Counted from the stretch's first letter, positions 8,858 to 19,193 are shown. The stretch is DNA of 64,000 nucleotides from Roseateles subflavus (GCF_030285365.1 NZ_JASVDS010000003.1:620001-684000), one strand, 5' to 3'. Made by a program: numbers and translations. Notes: generated by a model from the sequence alone, not told the origin.

Positions 8858-11065
8858 GGCTTGAGCTCCAGCTGCAGGCCCAGACGCGCGAAGCCGGGGC
8901 GGCGCACCTGCCGGCGCAGCGACGCCGGCCCGTCCTCCTGCAGCCACTCTTCCGACCGGGCATCCCGCGGCCGCAGATTGCTGGCCTGCAGGCGCAGGCG
9001 CAGCTTCGGGCTGAAGGTCCACGCCAGGCTGGCGCCCAGCTCCTCCCGGCGTGAGACGAACAGTCGGCGGTTCTCGCCCGTCTGCGTCCACAGTCCCGGC
9101 GTCCAGCTGGCATCCACGCTCCACTCCAGCGGCTGCTGCTTGAGCTTCTGCCTGAGGCCCAGCTTGAGGCTCCAGGGCGACTGCTCGGCCAGATGGTTGT
9201 CCGGGCCGCTGAGCGTCTTCAGGCGCGAACGCGCCAGGTTCAGGACTCCGCGCCATTCCAACGGCTGCACGGCCGGTGACCCGGCCGCGAGCTTGCCGCG
9301 GGCCTCGATGCTGAGCCCATAGGTCCAGGCTTCGCCCAGGTTGATCGGCCGCTGCACGTAGCGCCCCTCGGGGGCCCAGGGCGTCTGCAGGAGCAGCAGC
9401 TCCTGGCCGATCACCTCGTGCAGGCGCCGGCCGAAGGCTTCGAGCGTCCACCGCTGATCGCCGTTCGTCGAGTCAAAGCTCAGGTTCGCACCCTCGGCGA
9501 CCTCCGGCCGCAACGCCGGATTGCCGACGTTGTCTGCAGTGTCCGGGCTGTTGGGACCGCAGGGCAAGTGCGCGGGGCAGGGGGCCAGCGGGTTCAGCTG
9601 CGGTCGCGCGGTGAGCTGGTGGGACTCCGGCGTATTGAAGCTGCGAGCCAGGGAGAGGCGCAGGCGCTGCGCCCCCTGGGCGTCGAGCTTCCACGCGAGG
9701 TGGGCGGACGGCGAGCTGATGGCGCTGCGGCTTTGCGAGGACAGCCGCCCGTCGAGCTGCTGCCAGCGGCGCTGTTCATGGCTCAGTCCCAGGTTCAGGG
9801 CCCAGCGCGGGCCCAGCGTCCATTCGTCCTGCACAAAGGCCGTCAGGCTCTGGTTGCGGACCTCCCGCTCGGGGCCGAAGAGCGCCAGCGTGGGATCGGT
9901 CTGCCCATCCTGCTCCTGGTCCAGCGCCTGGTGCTCCTGCCACTGGAACCACGTCGCGCCGGCCTTGAACTCATGGGCGTCCGTCCAGCTGCCGCTCCAA
10001 TCCAGCTTGGCGCGCAGCTGATGGCGCCGCGTCTGTTCGGTGCCTGTCCGCAGCATCGGGGGGGCATCGTCCCACGCGTCGGTGCGACGGCTGCGGCGCT
10101 CGGTCCGCATCCGGGTGGGGACGAGCTCGAGGTCCAGCTCCTGATCGGACGCCAGGGTGCGATGCCATTTGACGGGCATCTCCAGCATCTGCAGGCGGCC
10201 GGAGGCGTCGGTCCGGCTGGTGACGAGGCGGCTGCCAGGCCCAGGGTCGCCGAGCGTGGCGTCGCTGCGGCGATGGCGGGCCAAACCCGTCTGCATGAGG
10301 AAGATCGAGGGCGCGGCTTCCCACCGTTCGCTGTCGCTGCGAGGCCAGCTCCAGGTGCTGGCAGCGCTGAGCGAACCGCTGCTGTCCATGCCGCGTTCCT
10401 GCGTCTGCTGCAGGCGTTGCGAGGCGGCTGGTGATTCGCGAGACAGGGCCTCCGTCTGCATCACATCCGTCTGGCGCCGGCTCAGGGAGAGGCGGTTGGC
10501 GAGGCGCCACGTGGCGCCGTGCGGGCGGAGCGTCTGGCTCGCCGCCAGGTTCATGTCGGCCCCCACGCGGCTGCCGCCGGCGCCCACGCGCCAGCTCTCC
10601 TGGCCGCTGCTCAGACCCGAGCGGGTCACCACGTTGATCGTGCCCGCCACGCCATAAGGCCCGAACTCGGCCAGGCTGCCCTTGACGATCTCGATGCGCT
10701 CCACGTGCACCAGGTCCATCTCCAGCGGCGGCCGGCCGGCGGGCGGCGGGGCGCCGTTGATCAGGATCTGCGTGTAGCCCGGCAGGCCCAGCAGTCCCAC
10801 CCGGCCGCTCCCGGAGACGGTGACGCCCGGCTCCTGTTTCAGCAGCTCCTGCACCTGCGTCTGGCCGCTGGCCTCGATGGCCTTGCGCCCGATGACGCGC
10901 TTGCCCGCCAGGACATCGCGGCGCTCGGCAGCGTCCTCGGCACGGCCATTGACTTCAACCTTCGGGAGGTCCGGACGGGGGGCGCTCCTCTTGCGCTTGC
11001 GCCACGGCGGCCGCCATGAGCAGCCCGTACAGGGACTGCAGCCCTGCAGTGCTTCTAACGGACAC
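8854..11065 (-). CDS. TonB-dependent outer-membrane receptor, N-terminus apparently frameshifted
   Basis: The body (8854 to about 10980) is a typical TonB-dependent receptor: plug domain (VGLLGLPGYTQILINGAPPP, then IEIVKGSLAEFGPYGVAGTINVVTRSG) and a long beta-barrel ending FARLGLQLELKP. Ligand not deducible. The body frame runs upstream of 10854 without a credible start or signal peptide. A signal peptide does exist in the neighbouring frame: GTG at 11065, then VSVRSTAGLQSLYGLLMAAA ending AQAQEER. The frames meet at a run of six C on the coding strand (plus-strand G at 10977-10982); with five C the product would read QEERPRPDLPKVEVNGRA. So the copy as given is out of frame. Possibilities are slippage at the tract, a sequencing error, or a recent pseudogene. 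Confidence 0.8.
10977..10982 (-). other. C6 tract where signal-peptide and receptor frames fail to join
   Basis: Six G on the plus strand (C6 on the coding strand). Removing one base joins the signal peptide to the plug domain without any other change. A C7 run (10058-10064) lies further inside the same gene. Confidence 0.7.
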
Positions 11066-11172
11066 GGACTTGTGATGGTATTTTTTCCGGGGCGGCAGTA
11101 TAGAGCGGCACGCTGGCGCAGATGGGCGGCGCCGGTGCGCGATTGATAGGGGTTTGCACGAGGCTGCGCCCT

Positions 11173-11206
11173 CAGCGCATGTCAGCGCATCAGCGCATCA
11201 GCGCAT
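11173..11206. repeat. Four copies of an 8-bp unit CAGCGCAT
   Basis: Copies at 11173-11180, 11183-11190, 11191-11198 and 11199-11206; the last three are perfectly tandem. The stop codon of the binding-protein gene (11198-11200) lies inside the array, so changes in copy number would alter only the extreme C-terminus or the 3' flank. Confidence 0.8.
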
Positions 11207-12283
11207 CAGCACCTGGGCGTCGAAGCGGTACCGCGGCTGCGCAGGGTGGAGCACGCGGCTGTAGCGGCGGAAGTCCAGCTCGGCCAGCCCCTTGCCGTGC
11301 CGGGCCAGGTAGCGCCCGGCATCCTGCTTGGAGAAGAGCATGAACATGCCCTGCTGCTGCACCAGGCCGAGGTCCTTGAAGTCCCGGCCGCGGTAGTGAT
11401 CGTGGATCATCACCAGCGCCCAGGCCCCGCACAGGAAGTGGCCGCCGGCCAGGGCGCTGAGTTCGCCGCGGATGCGCGCCTGCATGGCCTCGGGCGAGGT
11501 GTTGATCGCGGAGAAGAGCAGCTGCCGTCCGGGCTCCCGCTGCAGCTGCCGTGCCGATGCCATGGCGCCGAAGGCCATCTGGTCAGAGCCCGTCCAGAGC
11601 AGGCGGGCGGTGGGGTAGGCGGACAGCAGCTCCGTCGCGACCTCGGCGGCCAGCTCTTTCCTGAAGTCCCCGAAGCCGACGCGGTCCAGCACGACGTCCG
11701 GCTGCTCCGCGACTGCACGCCGCATGCCCTCGGTCCGGGCGATGGAAACGGGCGTGGAGCGGTCCCCGGCAATGGCGATCAGGTGCAGCTTGCCGTCGGG
11801 CGCCTGCAGACGGCGGCGGCGTCCCTGCTCGATCAGTGAGCGGGCGGTGAGGTAGCCCGCCTCCTCGGCATGCGGCTCGAGGCTGCCGATCAGCAAGGGC
11901 AGCCCGTCGCGCGGGGCCCAGGCCTGGCGCTCCTGCGGCAGCAGGCCGCTGAAGGCCGCGAAGGTCTTGATGCCGGCGGCCGCCAGGATGCGGGCGCTCT
12001 CGACGAGCACGCCCTTCTCGTTGGCCACCACGACATAGTCCGGTCGCCGGGCCGGGGGGCGCGCCGCCAGCTCGCGGGCGAGCTGAAGGGCGCGGACGGG
12101 GTCGCGCTCGGCGAACTGCTGCTCGAAGGTCTGGCCCAGGCTGCGGGCGGCCTGCTGCATGGCCTCGCCGGCGCTCACCCAGTAGGTTTCGTCATGCAGG
12201 CCGGGGTTGATGAAGGCCACGCGCTGGGCATGGGCAGCCAGCGCCGTCAGGCTGCAGACGAACAGGGCAAACAGGGCACGCAT
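11198..12283 (-). CDS. Periplasmic substrate-binding protein, type 1 (sugar-binding-like)
   Basis: 361 residues with signal peptide MRALFALFVCSLTALAAHA, followed by the periplasmic-binding-protein type I fold: RVAFINPG, the hinge strand DYVVVANEKG, then GKLHLIAIAGDRSTPVSIARTEG and LLWTGSDQMAFGAM. Such proteins bind sugars, autoinducers or other small solutes. No permease or ATPase gene is adjacent, so it may feed a distant transporter or a sensor kinase. Downstream on the same strand is a TonB-dependent receptor. The gene ends inside an array of 8-bp repeats. Confidence 0.8.
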   Translation of the reverse strand: MRALFALFVCSLTALAAHAQRVAFINPGLHDETYWVSAGEAMQQAARSLGQTFEQQFAERDPVRALQLARELAARPPARRPDYVVVANEKGVLVESARILAAAGIKTFAAFSGLLPQERQAWAPRDGLPLLIGSLEPHAEEAGYLTARSLIEQGRRRRLQAPDGKLHLIAIAGDRSTPVSIARTEGMRRAVAEQPDVVLDRVGFGDFRKELAAEVATELLSAYPTARLLWTGSDQMAFGAMASARQLQREPGRQLLFSAINTSPEAMQARIRGELSALAGGHFLCGAWALVMIHDHYRGRDFKDLGLVQQQGMFMLFSKQDAGRYLARHGKGLAELDFRRYSRVLHPAQPRYRFDAQVLMR

Positions 12284-12381
12284 GGCATCGGGACAAGGGG
12301 AGTCCGGGATTGTCCGCCGCCTGCCGCCTTGAGTTGCATCAAGTTACAGATGCGCGCCCGAGGGGTGCGCCGCACTTCACG

Positions 12382-12420
12382 AAAAAAGGCCCCGCCCCCC
12401 TCAGGCGAGGGGGCGGGGCC
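12382..12420 (-). terminator. Rho-independent terminator of hutUH
   Basis: Very stable inverted repeat of GGCCCCGCCCCC and its complement, followed on the minus strand by six T (plus-strand A run at 12382-12387). It lies 23 bp past the hutH stop. Confidence 0.88.
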
Positions 12421-12442
12421 GGGGTCAGCCGTTCGGCCGGGT

Positions 12443-13990
12443 TCAGGGCAGGACGCGCAGCTGGCCGACGCGGCCGGCCAGGGCCGAGAGCTCGCCGCCC
12501 TCGACCAGGGCGAAGGCGCGCTCGATGTCCGGCGCCAGGTAGTGGTCCGTGGGCATGGCGCGGCAGTCGCGGCGCACCAGGGCGTGGGCCTGCTCCAGGG
12601 CGTCCGAGCTCTTCAGCGGGCGCAGGAACTCGATGCCCTGGGCCGCCGCCAGCAGCTCGATGCCGATGATGTGGGCGGTGTTGTCCAGCATCGGGCCGAG
12701 GCGGCGCGCGCCGAAGGTGGCCATCGAGACGTGGTCCTCCTGGTTCGCGCTGGTGGGCAGGGAGTCCACGCTGGCGGGGTGGGCGAGGCTCTTGTTCTCG
12801 CTGGCCAGGGCGGCGGCGGTCACGTGGGCGATCATGAAGCCCGAGTTCAGGCCGGCGTTGGCGGTCAGGAAGGGCGGCAGGCGCGAGACGCCGGCGTCGA
12901 TCAGCATGGCGATGCGACGCTCGGCGATGGCGCCCACCTCGGCGATGGCGCAGGCCAGGGCATCGGCGGCCAGGGCCACCGGCTCGGCGTGGAAGTTGCC
13001 GCCCGAGACCATGGTGCTGCTGCCGTCCTCGTTGGCGAAGACCAGCGGGTTGTCGGTCACGGCATTGGCCTCGCGCAGCAGCACGTCACGCACATAGCGG
13101 GACTGGTCCAGGCAGGCGCCCATGACCTGGGGCTGGCAGCGCAGGCAGTAGGGGTCCTGCACGCGCTCGTCGCCTTCCTGGTGCGACGCGCGGATGGCGC
13201 TGCCGGCCAGCAGCTGGCGATAGGCCTTCGCGGCCTCGATCTGGCCGGGCTGGCCGCGCACCTCGTGGATGCGCGGGTCGAAGGGGCCGTCGCTGCCGCG
13301 GGCGGCATCGAGGCTCAGCGCGCCCGACACGACGGCGGCGGCATAGACGGTCTCGAAGCGCAGCAGGCCTTCCAGCGCCAGGGCGGTGGAGGTCTGCGTG
13401 CCGTTGATCAGCGCCAGGCCTTCCTTGGCCTGCAGCACCAGCGGCTGCAGACCGGCGGCCAGCAGCGCCTCGCGGGCCGGGCGGCGCTCGCCGTCCACCA
13501 GCATCTCGCCTTCACCCAACAGGGCCAGCGTCATGTGCGACAGCGGGGCCAGGTCGCCTGAGGCGCCCACCGAGCCCTGGCTCGGCACATAGGGCACGAG
13601 GCCGGCGTTGAAGACATCGATCAGGCTCTGCACGACCTCCTCGCGCACGCCCGAGAAGCCGCGGGCCAGCGAGGCGGCCTTGGTGGCCAGCATCAGGCGC
13701 ACGACGCCGGGCGCCAGCGGCGCACCGACGCCCACGCAGTGCGAGCGGATCAGGTTGAACTGCAGCGTGGCGAGGTCGTCCTTGCTGATGCGCGTGGAGG
13801 CCAGCTTGCCGAAGCCGGTGTTCACGCCATACACGGCGGCATCGCCGGCGGCATGCGCCTGCACGATGGCGGCCGAGCGGCGGATGATCTCCTGTGCAGA
13901 GGCATGCAGGGCGATGCGCACGCCGCCCTGGCGGATCTGGCGCAGCTGGTCCAGCGTCAGCTGGCCGGGGGTCAATTCGAGAGTGGTCAT
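12443..13990 (-). CDS. hutH: Histidine ammonia-lyase
   Basis: 515 residues, first step of histidine catabolism: L-histidine to trans-urocanate plus ammonia. The MIO-forming Ala-Ser-Gly triad lies in [15 protein letters not shown], and [13 protein letters not shown] and [12 protein letters not shown] are also conserved. The start is [11 protein letters not shown] at 13990; the frame stays open to 14053, but that part contains the dispersed repeat. It follows hutU on the same strand with a 78-bp gap carrying a repeat copy, so hutU-hutH is likely one operon, ended by the strong terminator at 12382-12420. Length is normal for the family. Confidence 0.96.
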   Translation of the reverse strand: MTTLELTPGQLTLDQLRQIRQGGVRIALHASAQEIIRRSAAIVQAHAAGDAAVYGVNTGFGKLASTRISKDDLATLQFNLIRSHCVGVGAPLAPGVVRLMLATKAASLARGFSGVREEVVQSLIDVFNAGLVPYVPSQGSVGASGDLAPLSHMTLALLGEGEMLVDGERRPAREALLAAGLQPLVLQAKEGLALINGTQTSTALALEGLLRFETVYAAAVVSGALSLDAARGSDGPFDPRIHEVRGQPGQIEAAKAYRQLLAGSAIRASHQEGDERVQDPYCLRCQPQVMGACLDQSRYVRDVLLREANAVTDNPLVFANEDGSSTMVSGGNFHAEPVALAADALACAIAEVGAIAERRIAMLIDAGVSRLPPFLTANAGLNSGFMIAHVTAAALASENKSLAHPASVDSLPTSANQEDHVSMATFGARRLGPMLDNTAHIIGIELLAAAQGIEFLRPLKSSDALEQAHALVRRDCRAMPTDHYLAPDIERAFALVEGGELSALAGRVGQLRVLP

Positions 13991-14023
13991 GGTTGAAGTG
14001 TTCTGTAGATCCGGAGGAAGCCC

Positions 14024-14039
14024 GGGGTCAGGTCTTGCC
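14024..14039 (-). repeat. Dispersed REP-like repeat copy 4 (between hutU and hutH)
   Basis: Minus-strand GGCAAGACCTGACCCC, exact consensus, in the intergenic part of the hutUH operon. Identity with the copy inside tamB extends upstream as CA (CAGGCAAGACC). Confidence 0.75.
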
Positions 14040-14068
14040 TGCCCCGGTCCCATGTGGCCATCGGCCAG

Positions 14069-15745
14069 TCAGAGCATCGGCATCTTCAGGCCGCGCTCCT
14101 TGGCCGCCTGCTTCGCGATGTCGTAGCCGGCGTCGGCATGACGCATCACGCCGGTGCCCGGGTCGTTGTAGAGCACGCGGGCCAGGCGCTGGTCGGCGGC
14201 TTCCGTGCCGTCGCAGACGATGACCACACCGCTGTGCTGGGAGAAGCCCATGCCCACGCCGCCGCCGTGGTGCAGCGACACCCAGGTCGCGCCGCCTGCC
14301 GTGTTCAGCAGGGCGTTGAGCAGCGGCCAGTCGGAGACGGCGTCGGAGCCGTCCATCATCGATTCCGTCTCGCGGTTGGGGCTGGCGACGGAGCCGCTGT
14401 CCAGGTGGTCGCGGCCGATGACGATGGGCGCCTTGAGCTCGCCCTTGCGGACCATCTCGTTGAAGGCCAGGCCGGCGATGTGGCGCTGGCCCAGGCCCAG
14501 CCAGCAGATGCGGGCGGGCAGGCCCTGGAAGGCGATGCGCTCGGCGGCCATGTCCAGCCAGCGGTGCACGCGGGTCTCCTCGGGGAAGAGCTCCTTGATC
14601 TTGGCGTCGGTCTTGGCGATGTCCTCCGGATCGCCCGAGAGCGCCACCCAGCGGAAGGGGCCGCGGCCCTCGCAGAACTGCGGGCGCACGTAGGCGGGCA
14701 CGAAGCCGGGGAAGTCGAAGGCGTTCTTCACGCCCTGGTCCAGGGCCACCTGGCGGATGTTGTTGCCGTAGTCGACGGTGGGCACGCCCATGGCCTGGAA
14801 GTCCAGCATGGCCTGCACGTGCACGGCGCAGCCGCGGGCGGCGGCGGCCTTCAGCGCGGCGTGCTGCGACGAGTCGGCCGCGGCGGCCTTCCACTGCTCC
14901 ACGGTCCAGCCGGCGGGCAGGTAGCCGTTGATGAGGTCGTGGGCCGAGGTCTGGTCGGTGACGATGTCGGGCTTGGGCGCGGTGCCGGCCTGCACGCGCT
15001 TCACGAGCTCGGGCAGGATCTCGGCGGCATTGCCCAGCAGGGCGATGGAGATGGCCTTCTTCTCGGCGGTGTACTGGCGGATGCGGGCGATGGCGTCGTC
15101 GAGGTCCTTGGCCTGCTCGTCCACGTAGCGGGTCTGCAGGCGGAAGTCGATGCGCGACTGCTGGCATTCGATATTCAGCGACACGGCGCCGGCAAAGGTC
15201 GCGGCCAGCGGCTGCGCGCCGCCCATGCCGCCCAGGCCGGCGGTGAGCACCCAGCGGCCTTCCAGCGAGCCGCCGTAGTGCTGGCGGCCGGCCTCGGCGA
15301 AGGTCTCGTAGGTGCCCTGCACGATGCCCTGCGTGCCGATGTAGATCCAGCTGCCGGCCGTCATCTGGCCGTACATCATCAGGCCCTTGCGGTCCAGCTC
15401 GTTGAAGTGCTCCCAGGTGGCCCAGTGCGGCACGAGATTGGAGTTGGCGATCAGCACGCGCGGGGCGTCGGCATGGGTCTTGAACACGCCCACGGGCTTG
15501 CCGGACTGCACCAGCAGCGTCTCGTCCTCGTTCAGCTCGCGCAGCGTGGCCAGGATGGCGTCGAAGCACTCCCAGTTGCGCGCGGCCTTGCCGATGCCGC
15601 CGTAGACGACGAGCTCCGCCGGGTTCTCGGCGACGACCGGGTCCAGGTTGTTCTGGATCATGCGGAAGGCGGCCTCGGTAAGCCAGCTCTTGCAGTGCAG
15701 GGTGGTGCCGGTGGGGGCGCGCACGACGCGTGCTTGTGAGGACAT
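14069..15745 (-). CDS. hutU: Urocanate hydratase
   Basis: 558 residues; converts urocanate to 4-imidazolone-5-propionate using tightly bound NAD+. Recognised from [31 protein letters not shown] (the nucleotide-binding glycine-rich region), NGYLPAGW and the C-terminal [15 protein letters not shown] with the conserved substrate-contacting region. The start is at [11 protein letters not shown], preceded by AGGAGA at a good distance; the frame extends further upstream but without support. It is transcribed divergently from hutC across a HutC-type operator and followed by hutH. Confidence 0.96.
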   Translation of the reverse strand: MSSQARVVRAPTGTTLHCKSWLTEAAFRMIQNNLDPVVAENPAELVVYGGIGKAARNWECFDAILATLRELNEDETLLVQSGKPVGVFKTHADAPRVLIANSNLVPHWATWEHFNELDRKGLMMYGQMTAGSWIYIGTQGIVQGTYETFAEAGRQHYGGSLEGRWVLTAGLGGMGGAQPLAATFAGAVSLNIECQQSRIDFRLQTRYVDEQAKDLDDAIARIRQYTAEKKAISIALLGNAAEILPELVKRVQAGTAPKPDIVTDQTSAHDLINGYLPAGWTVEQWKAAAADSSQHAALKAAAARGCAVHVQAMLDFQAMGVPTVDYGNNIRQVALDQGVKNAFDFPGFVPAYVRPQFCEGRGPFRWVALSGDPEDIAKTDAKIKELFPEETRVHRWLDMAAERIAFQGLPARICWLGLGQRHIAGLAFNEMVRKGELKAPIVIGRDHLDSGSVASPNRETESMMDGSDAVSDWPLLNALLNTAGGATWVSLHHGGGVGMGFSQHSGVVIVCDGTEAADQRLARVLYNDPGTGVMRHADAGYDIAKQAAKERGLKMPML

Positions 15746-15816
15746 GGGAGTCTCCTGGGTGGGGTCGTTCGATGCCGGCACGCCCATGCGGCCGGGCCTG
15801 GAATGTGGCGGACTCT

Positions 15817-15832
15817 AGTTGTCTATACAAGT
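15817..15832. promoter_or_regulatory. Putative HutC operator between hutU and hutC
   Basis: AGTTGTCTATACAAGT, with arms TTGT and ACAA around a CTAT centre, resembles the TGTATA/TATACA-type sites bound by HutC repressors in other proteobacteria. It lies 72 bp upstream of hutU and 23 bp upstream of the hutC start, placed to repress both directions, with urocanate as the expected inducer. Binding is inferred and no footprint is known. Confidence 0.65.
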
Positions 15833-15854
15833 AAAGTCAACTACCATCCCGGCC

Positions 15855-16586
15855 ATGGCAAGTCCTGCAGTTCCTGCTTCCAGCGGCCCCGGGCCGCAGT
15901 ACCTCAAGGTCAAGAACCACCTGCGCGAGGGCATCGCCAGCGGCCGCTGGGTGCCGGGCGACCTGCTGCCGTCCGAGGCCGAGCTCTCGGGCCAGTTCGG
16001 CCTCTCCCGCATGACGGTCAACCGCGCGCTGCGCGAGCTGCACCAGGAGGGCCTCGTCGAGCGCGTGCAGGGGGTGGGCAGCTTCGTGGCGCAGATCCAC
16101 CGCATCTCGTCCACGCTCACGGTGCGTGACGTCCACGACGAGATTGCCGAGCGCGGCCATCGCCACGAGGCCCGCGTGGTGAGCCTCTCCCGCATCAAGG
16201 CGGACGAGGCGCAGGCCGCGCTGTTCGGCCTCAGGACCGGCGCCGCGCTGTTCCACAGCCTGATCGTCCATCTGGAGAACGGCGTGCCCATCCAGGTGGA
16301 GGACCGCCTCGTGAACCCGGCCTCGGCGCCGGGCTACCTCGAGGTCGACTTCACGCAGACCACGCCCACGCACTACCTGCTCGAGGCGGCGCCGCTGTCG
16401 GAGGCGCGCTACACCATCGAGTCCTTGCTGCCGGGCGAGCAGGACGCCAAACTCCTGGGCATCAGCCGGCGCGACCCCTGCCTGGTGGTCAAGCGGATCA
16501 CCTTCAGCCGCGGTCAGCCCGTCACCCATGTGCGCCTGACCCACCCGGGCTCGCGCTACCTGCTGCAAGGGAGGTTCGAGACATGA
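15855..16586 (+). CDS. hutC: Histidine utilisation repressor (GntR family)
   Basis: 243 residues. N-terminal winged-helix GntR domain (about residues 15-80; LPSEAELSGQFGLSRMTVNR is the recognition region), then a UTRA effector domain (about 95-235) ending RLTHPGSRYLLQGRF. HutC senses urocanate and derepresses the hut genes. The ATG at 15855 (MASPAVPASSG) is chosen; an in-frame upstream codon at 15819 lies inside the operator. It overlaps hutD by 4 bases (ATGA), so the repressor is first in the hutCDIGF operon and probably autoregulated. Confidence 0.93.
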   Translation: MASPAVPASSGPGPQYLKVKNHLREGIASGRWVPGDLLPSEAELSGQFGLSRMTVNRALRELHQEGLVERVQGVGSFVAQIHRISSTLTVRDVHDEIAERGHRHEARVVSLSRIKADEAQAALFGLRTGAALFHSLIVHLENGVPIQVEDRLVNPASAPGYLEVDFTQTTPTHYLLEAAPLSEARYTIESLLPGEQDAKLLGISRRDPCLVVKRITFSRGQPVTHVRLTHPGSRYLLQGRFET

Positions 16587-17140
16587 GCTGGAGCATCATC
16601 TGCGCCGAGGACGTCAGCCCGCAGCGCTGGAAGAACGACGGCGGCTGGACGCGCGAGCTGCTGGCCTGGCCGCGTGCGGCCGACTGGTCCGTGCGTGTCA
16701 GCGTGGCCGACATCGAGGCCGACGGCCCCTTCTCGAAGTTCGAGGGCGTGGATCGCTGGTTCGCGGTGCTTCGCGGCGATGGGGTCCGGCTCTACGAGTA
16801 CGAGCTCCGCACGCAGGACGAGCTGCTGCACTTCGACGGCGCGCTCGGCCCGGACTGCACGCTGATCGGCGGCACCACGCGCGACTTCAACCTGATGCAC
16901 CGGCGCCGCAGCGGGCGGCTCGTCGTGACGCCCGCGGCCACGGCGATCCGGCCTGAGGGGCGCTGGGTGGGGTTGTTCACCGGCCGCGGCGGGCTGCTCG
17001 AGCACGGCGCGCGCGCCATGCCGCTGCGGCCCATGAGCCTCGCCTGGTGCGAGAGCCCGGCCAGCCAGAGCTGCGTGTTCAACGGGGGCGAGGCCGGCGA
17101 GGGCCAGGCCTGGTGGATGCAATGGAGCGAGAACGCATGA
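16583..17140 (+). CDS. hutD: HutD family protein
   Basis: 185 residues, cupin-like HutD fold: begins [20 protein letters not shown] with the conserved [11 protein letters not shown], and [18 protein letters not shown]. The exact biochemical role is unsettled; in Pseudomonas HutD has been proposed to bind urocanate or formyl-glutamate and to limit hut expression. Start and stop overlap hutC and hutI by 4 bases each, so expression is tightly coupled with them. Confidence 0.9.
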   Translation: MSWSIICAEDVSPQRWKNDGGWTRELLAWPRAADWSVRVSVADIEADGPFSKFEGVDRWFAVLRGDGVRLYEYELRTQDELLHFDGALGPDCTLIGGTTRDFNLMHRRRSGRLVVTPAATAIRPEGRWVGLFTGRGGLLEHGARAMPLRPMSLAWCESPASQSCVFNGGEAGEGQAWWMQWSENA

Positions 17141-18366
17141 GCAAGACGACGCTGTGGACCGGAGGCCGGCTGGCCACGATGGCCGACGCCGGCCCGGACG
17201 GCTGGGGCTGGATCGAGGACGGCGCGATGCTGTCCCAGGACGGCCGCCTGCTGTGGGTGGGCGCGCGCGCCGACCTGCCGGACGACCTCGCGGGCACGGC
17301 GGACCACGTGCAGGAGCTGGCCGGCGCTGTCATCACGCCCGGCCTCATCGACTGCCACACGCACCTGGTCTACGGCGGCCAGCGGGCGCATGAGTTCGAG
17401 CTGCGCCTCAAGGGCGTGAGCTACGAGGAGATCAGCCGGGCGGGCGGTGGCATCCGCTCGTCCGTCACGGCCACGCGCGAGGCCAGCGAGCACCAGCTCT
17501 ACGCACAGGCGGCGCACCGCGCGCTGGCGCTGATGGCGGAGGGCGTGACGACCCTCGAGGTGAAGTCCGGCTACGGCCTCTCCCTGGCGGCCGAGGCCAA
17601 GATGCTGCGCGTGGCGCGGCGCCTGGCCGAGCTGGGCCTGGACGTGCGCACGACCTACCTCGGCGCGCACGCCCTGCCGCCCGAGTACCAGGGGCGGGCG
17701 GACGACTACATCCAGGCCGTCTGCGACTGGCTGCCCCAGCTCAAGCGCGAGGGGCTGGTGGATGCGGTGGACGCCTTCTGCGAGGGCATCGGCTTCACGC
17801 CGGCCCAGACGCGCCGCGTCTTCGAGGCGGCGCAGGCGCTGGGGCTGCCGGTGAAGCTGCATGCCGAGCAGCTGTCGGACCAGGGCGGCACGCCGCTGGC
17901 CTGCGAGTTCGGCGCGCTGTCCTGCGATCACCTGGAGTACCTCTCGGCCGAGGGCATCGCCGCCATGAAGGCCAGCGGCACCGTGGCCGTGCTGCTGCCC
18001 GGCGCCTACTACTTCCTGCGCGAGACGAAGCTGCCGCCGGTGCAGGCGCTGCGCGAGGCGGGCGTGCCCCTCGCGATCGCCACCGACCACAACCCCGGCA
18101 CCTCGCCGACGCTGTCCCTGCTGCTGATGCTCAACATGGCCTGCACGCAGTTCCGCCTGACGCCCGAGGAGGCGCTGCGCGGCGTCACCGTGAACGCGGC
18201 GCGGGCGCTGGGCCTGCGGGACCGCGGCCAGCTCGTGGCCGGCCAGCGCGCCGACTTCTGCCTGTGGGACATCGAGCATCCCAACGAGCTCGCCTACTAC
18301 TTCGGCCGCAATCCGCTGCGCCAGGTCGTGCGGGGCGGCGCGCCGCGCGGCGTCGCGCGCCCCTGA
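17137..18366 (+). CDS. hutI: Imidazolonepropionase
   Basis: 409 residues, amidohydrolase superfamily; hydrolyses imidazolone-5-propionate to N-formimino-L-glutamate. Metal-site and substrate motifs are present: [38 protein letters not shown] and [13 protein letters not shown]. The start [10 protein letters not shown] overlaps the hutD stop as ATGA. It is followed 26 bp downstream by hutG. Confidence 0.95.
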   Translation: MSKTTLWTGGRLATMADAGPDGWGWIEDGAMLSQDGRLLWVGARADLPDDLAGTADHVQELAGAVITPGLIDCHTHLVYGGQRAHEFELRLKGVSYEEISRAGGGIRSSVTATREASEHQLYAQAAHRALALMAEGVTTLEVKSGYGLSLAAEAKMLRVARRLAELGLDVRTTYLGAHALPPEYQGRADDYIQAVCDWLPQLKREGLVDAVDAFCEGIGFTPAQTRRVFEAAQALGLPVKLHAEQLSDQGGTPLACEFGALSCDHLEYLSAEGIAAMKASGTVAVLLPGAYYFLRETKLPPVQALREAGVPLAIATDHNPGTSPTLSLLLMLNMACTQFRLTPEEALRGVTVNAARALGLRDRGQLVAGQRADFCLWDIEHPNELAYYFGRNPLRQVVRGGAPRGVARP

Positions 18367-18392
18367 TCCTCCGCCTTCCTCCGAGCCTCTCC

Positions 18393-19193
18393 ATGACCGC
18401 ACCCTTCCGACTGCGCCAGGGCCGCACGCCCCTGATCATCTCCATGCCGCATGTGGGCCACGAGATCCCCGAGGACCAGCAGGCGCGCTATGTGCCGCGC
18501 GCGCTCGACAGCGAGGACACGGACTGGCACCTCGAACGGCTCTACGGCGAGATCGCCGAGGCGCTCGGCGCCAGCCTGATCGTGCCGCGCTACTCGCGCT
18601 ACCTCATCGACCTGAACCGGCCGCCCGAGGACACGCCCATGTATCCCGGCGCGTCCAACACCGAGCTGTGCCCGACGCGCTTCTTCACCGGCGAGCCGCT
18701 CTACCAGGACGGGCAGGCGCCGGACGCGGCCGAGAAGGACCGCCGCCGCCAGCGCTACTGGCTGCCCTACCACCGCGCGCTCACGGCGGAGATGAACCGG
18801 GTGAAGCGCCTCCACGGCTTCGCGCTGCTCTTCGATGCGCACAGCATCCGCTCCGAGCTGCCCTGGCTCTTCGAGGGCCGGCTGCCGGACCTCAACCTCG
18901 GCACCGCCGAGGGCCGCAGCTGTGATGCCGCCATCACCGCCTCGCTCGGCGCCGTGCAGGCCGCGCAGCAGGACTACACGCAGGTCGTGAACGGCCGCTT
19001 CAAGGGCGGCTTCATCACCCGCCACTACGGCCAGCCGGCGCAAGGCTGGCACGCGGTGCAGCTGGAGATGTGCCAGTCCTGCTACATGGACGAAGCCCCG
19101 CCCTATGCCTACGACGAGGCACGGGCGGCGCGCGTGCAGCCGCTGCTGCGCACGCTGCTGTCGACCTACCTGCAGTGGAAGCCCGCGGCATGA
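18393..19193 (+). CDS. hutG: N-formylglutamate deformylase
   Basis: 266 residues, N-formylglutamate amidohydrolase family; makes formate plus L-glutamate, the last step of the five-enzyme route. Characteristic are YSRYLIDLNRPPEDTPMYPG, LFDAHSIRSELPW and FKGGFITRHYG. Start at MTAPFRLRQG, 26 bp after hutI. It overlaps hutF by 4 bases (ATGA). Together with hutF it shows that this organism deiminates formiminoglutamate before deformylation, not the single-step formimidase route. Confidence 0.93.
   Translation: MTAPFRLRQGRTPLIISMPHVGHEIPEDQQARYVPRALDSEDTDWHLERLYGEIAEALGASLIVPRYSRYLIDLNRPPEDTPMYPGASNTELCPTRFFTGEPLYQDGQAPDAAEKDRRRQRYWLPYHRALTAEMNRVKRLHGFALLFDAHSIRSELPWLFEGRLPDLNLGTAEGRSCDAAITASLGAVQAAQQDYTQVVNGRFKGGFITRHYGQPAQGWHAVQLEMCQSCYMDEAPPYAYDEARAARVQPLLRTLLSTYLQWKPAA

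Noticed and set aside
11173-11206. CRISPR-like array of 8-bp units
   Set aside because: Units are too short and contiguous; a simple tandem repeat.
11870-13561. Plus-strand open frame opposite the binding-protein gene and hutH
   Set aside because: Spans two unrelated real genes and an intergenic terminator; composition is that of a shadow frame.
14054-15739. Plus-strand open frame opposite hutU
   Set aside because: Antisense shadow of urocanate hydratase, whose own frame has all family motifs.
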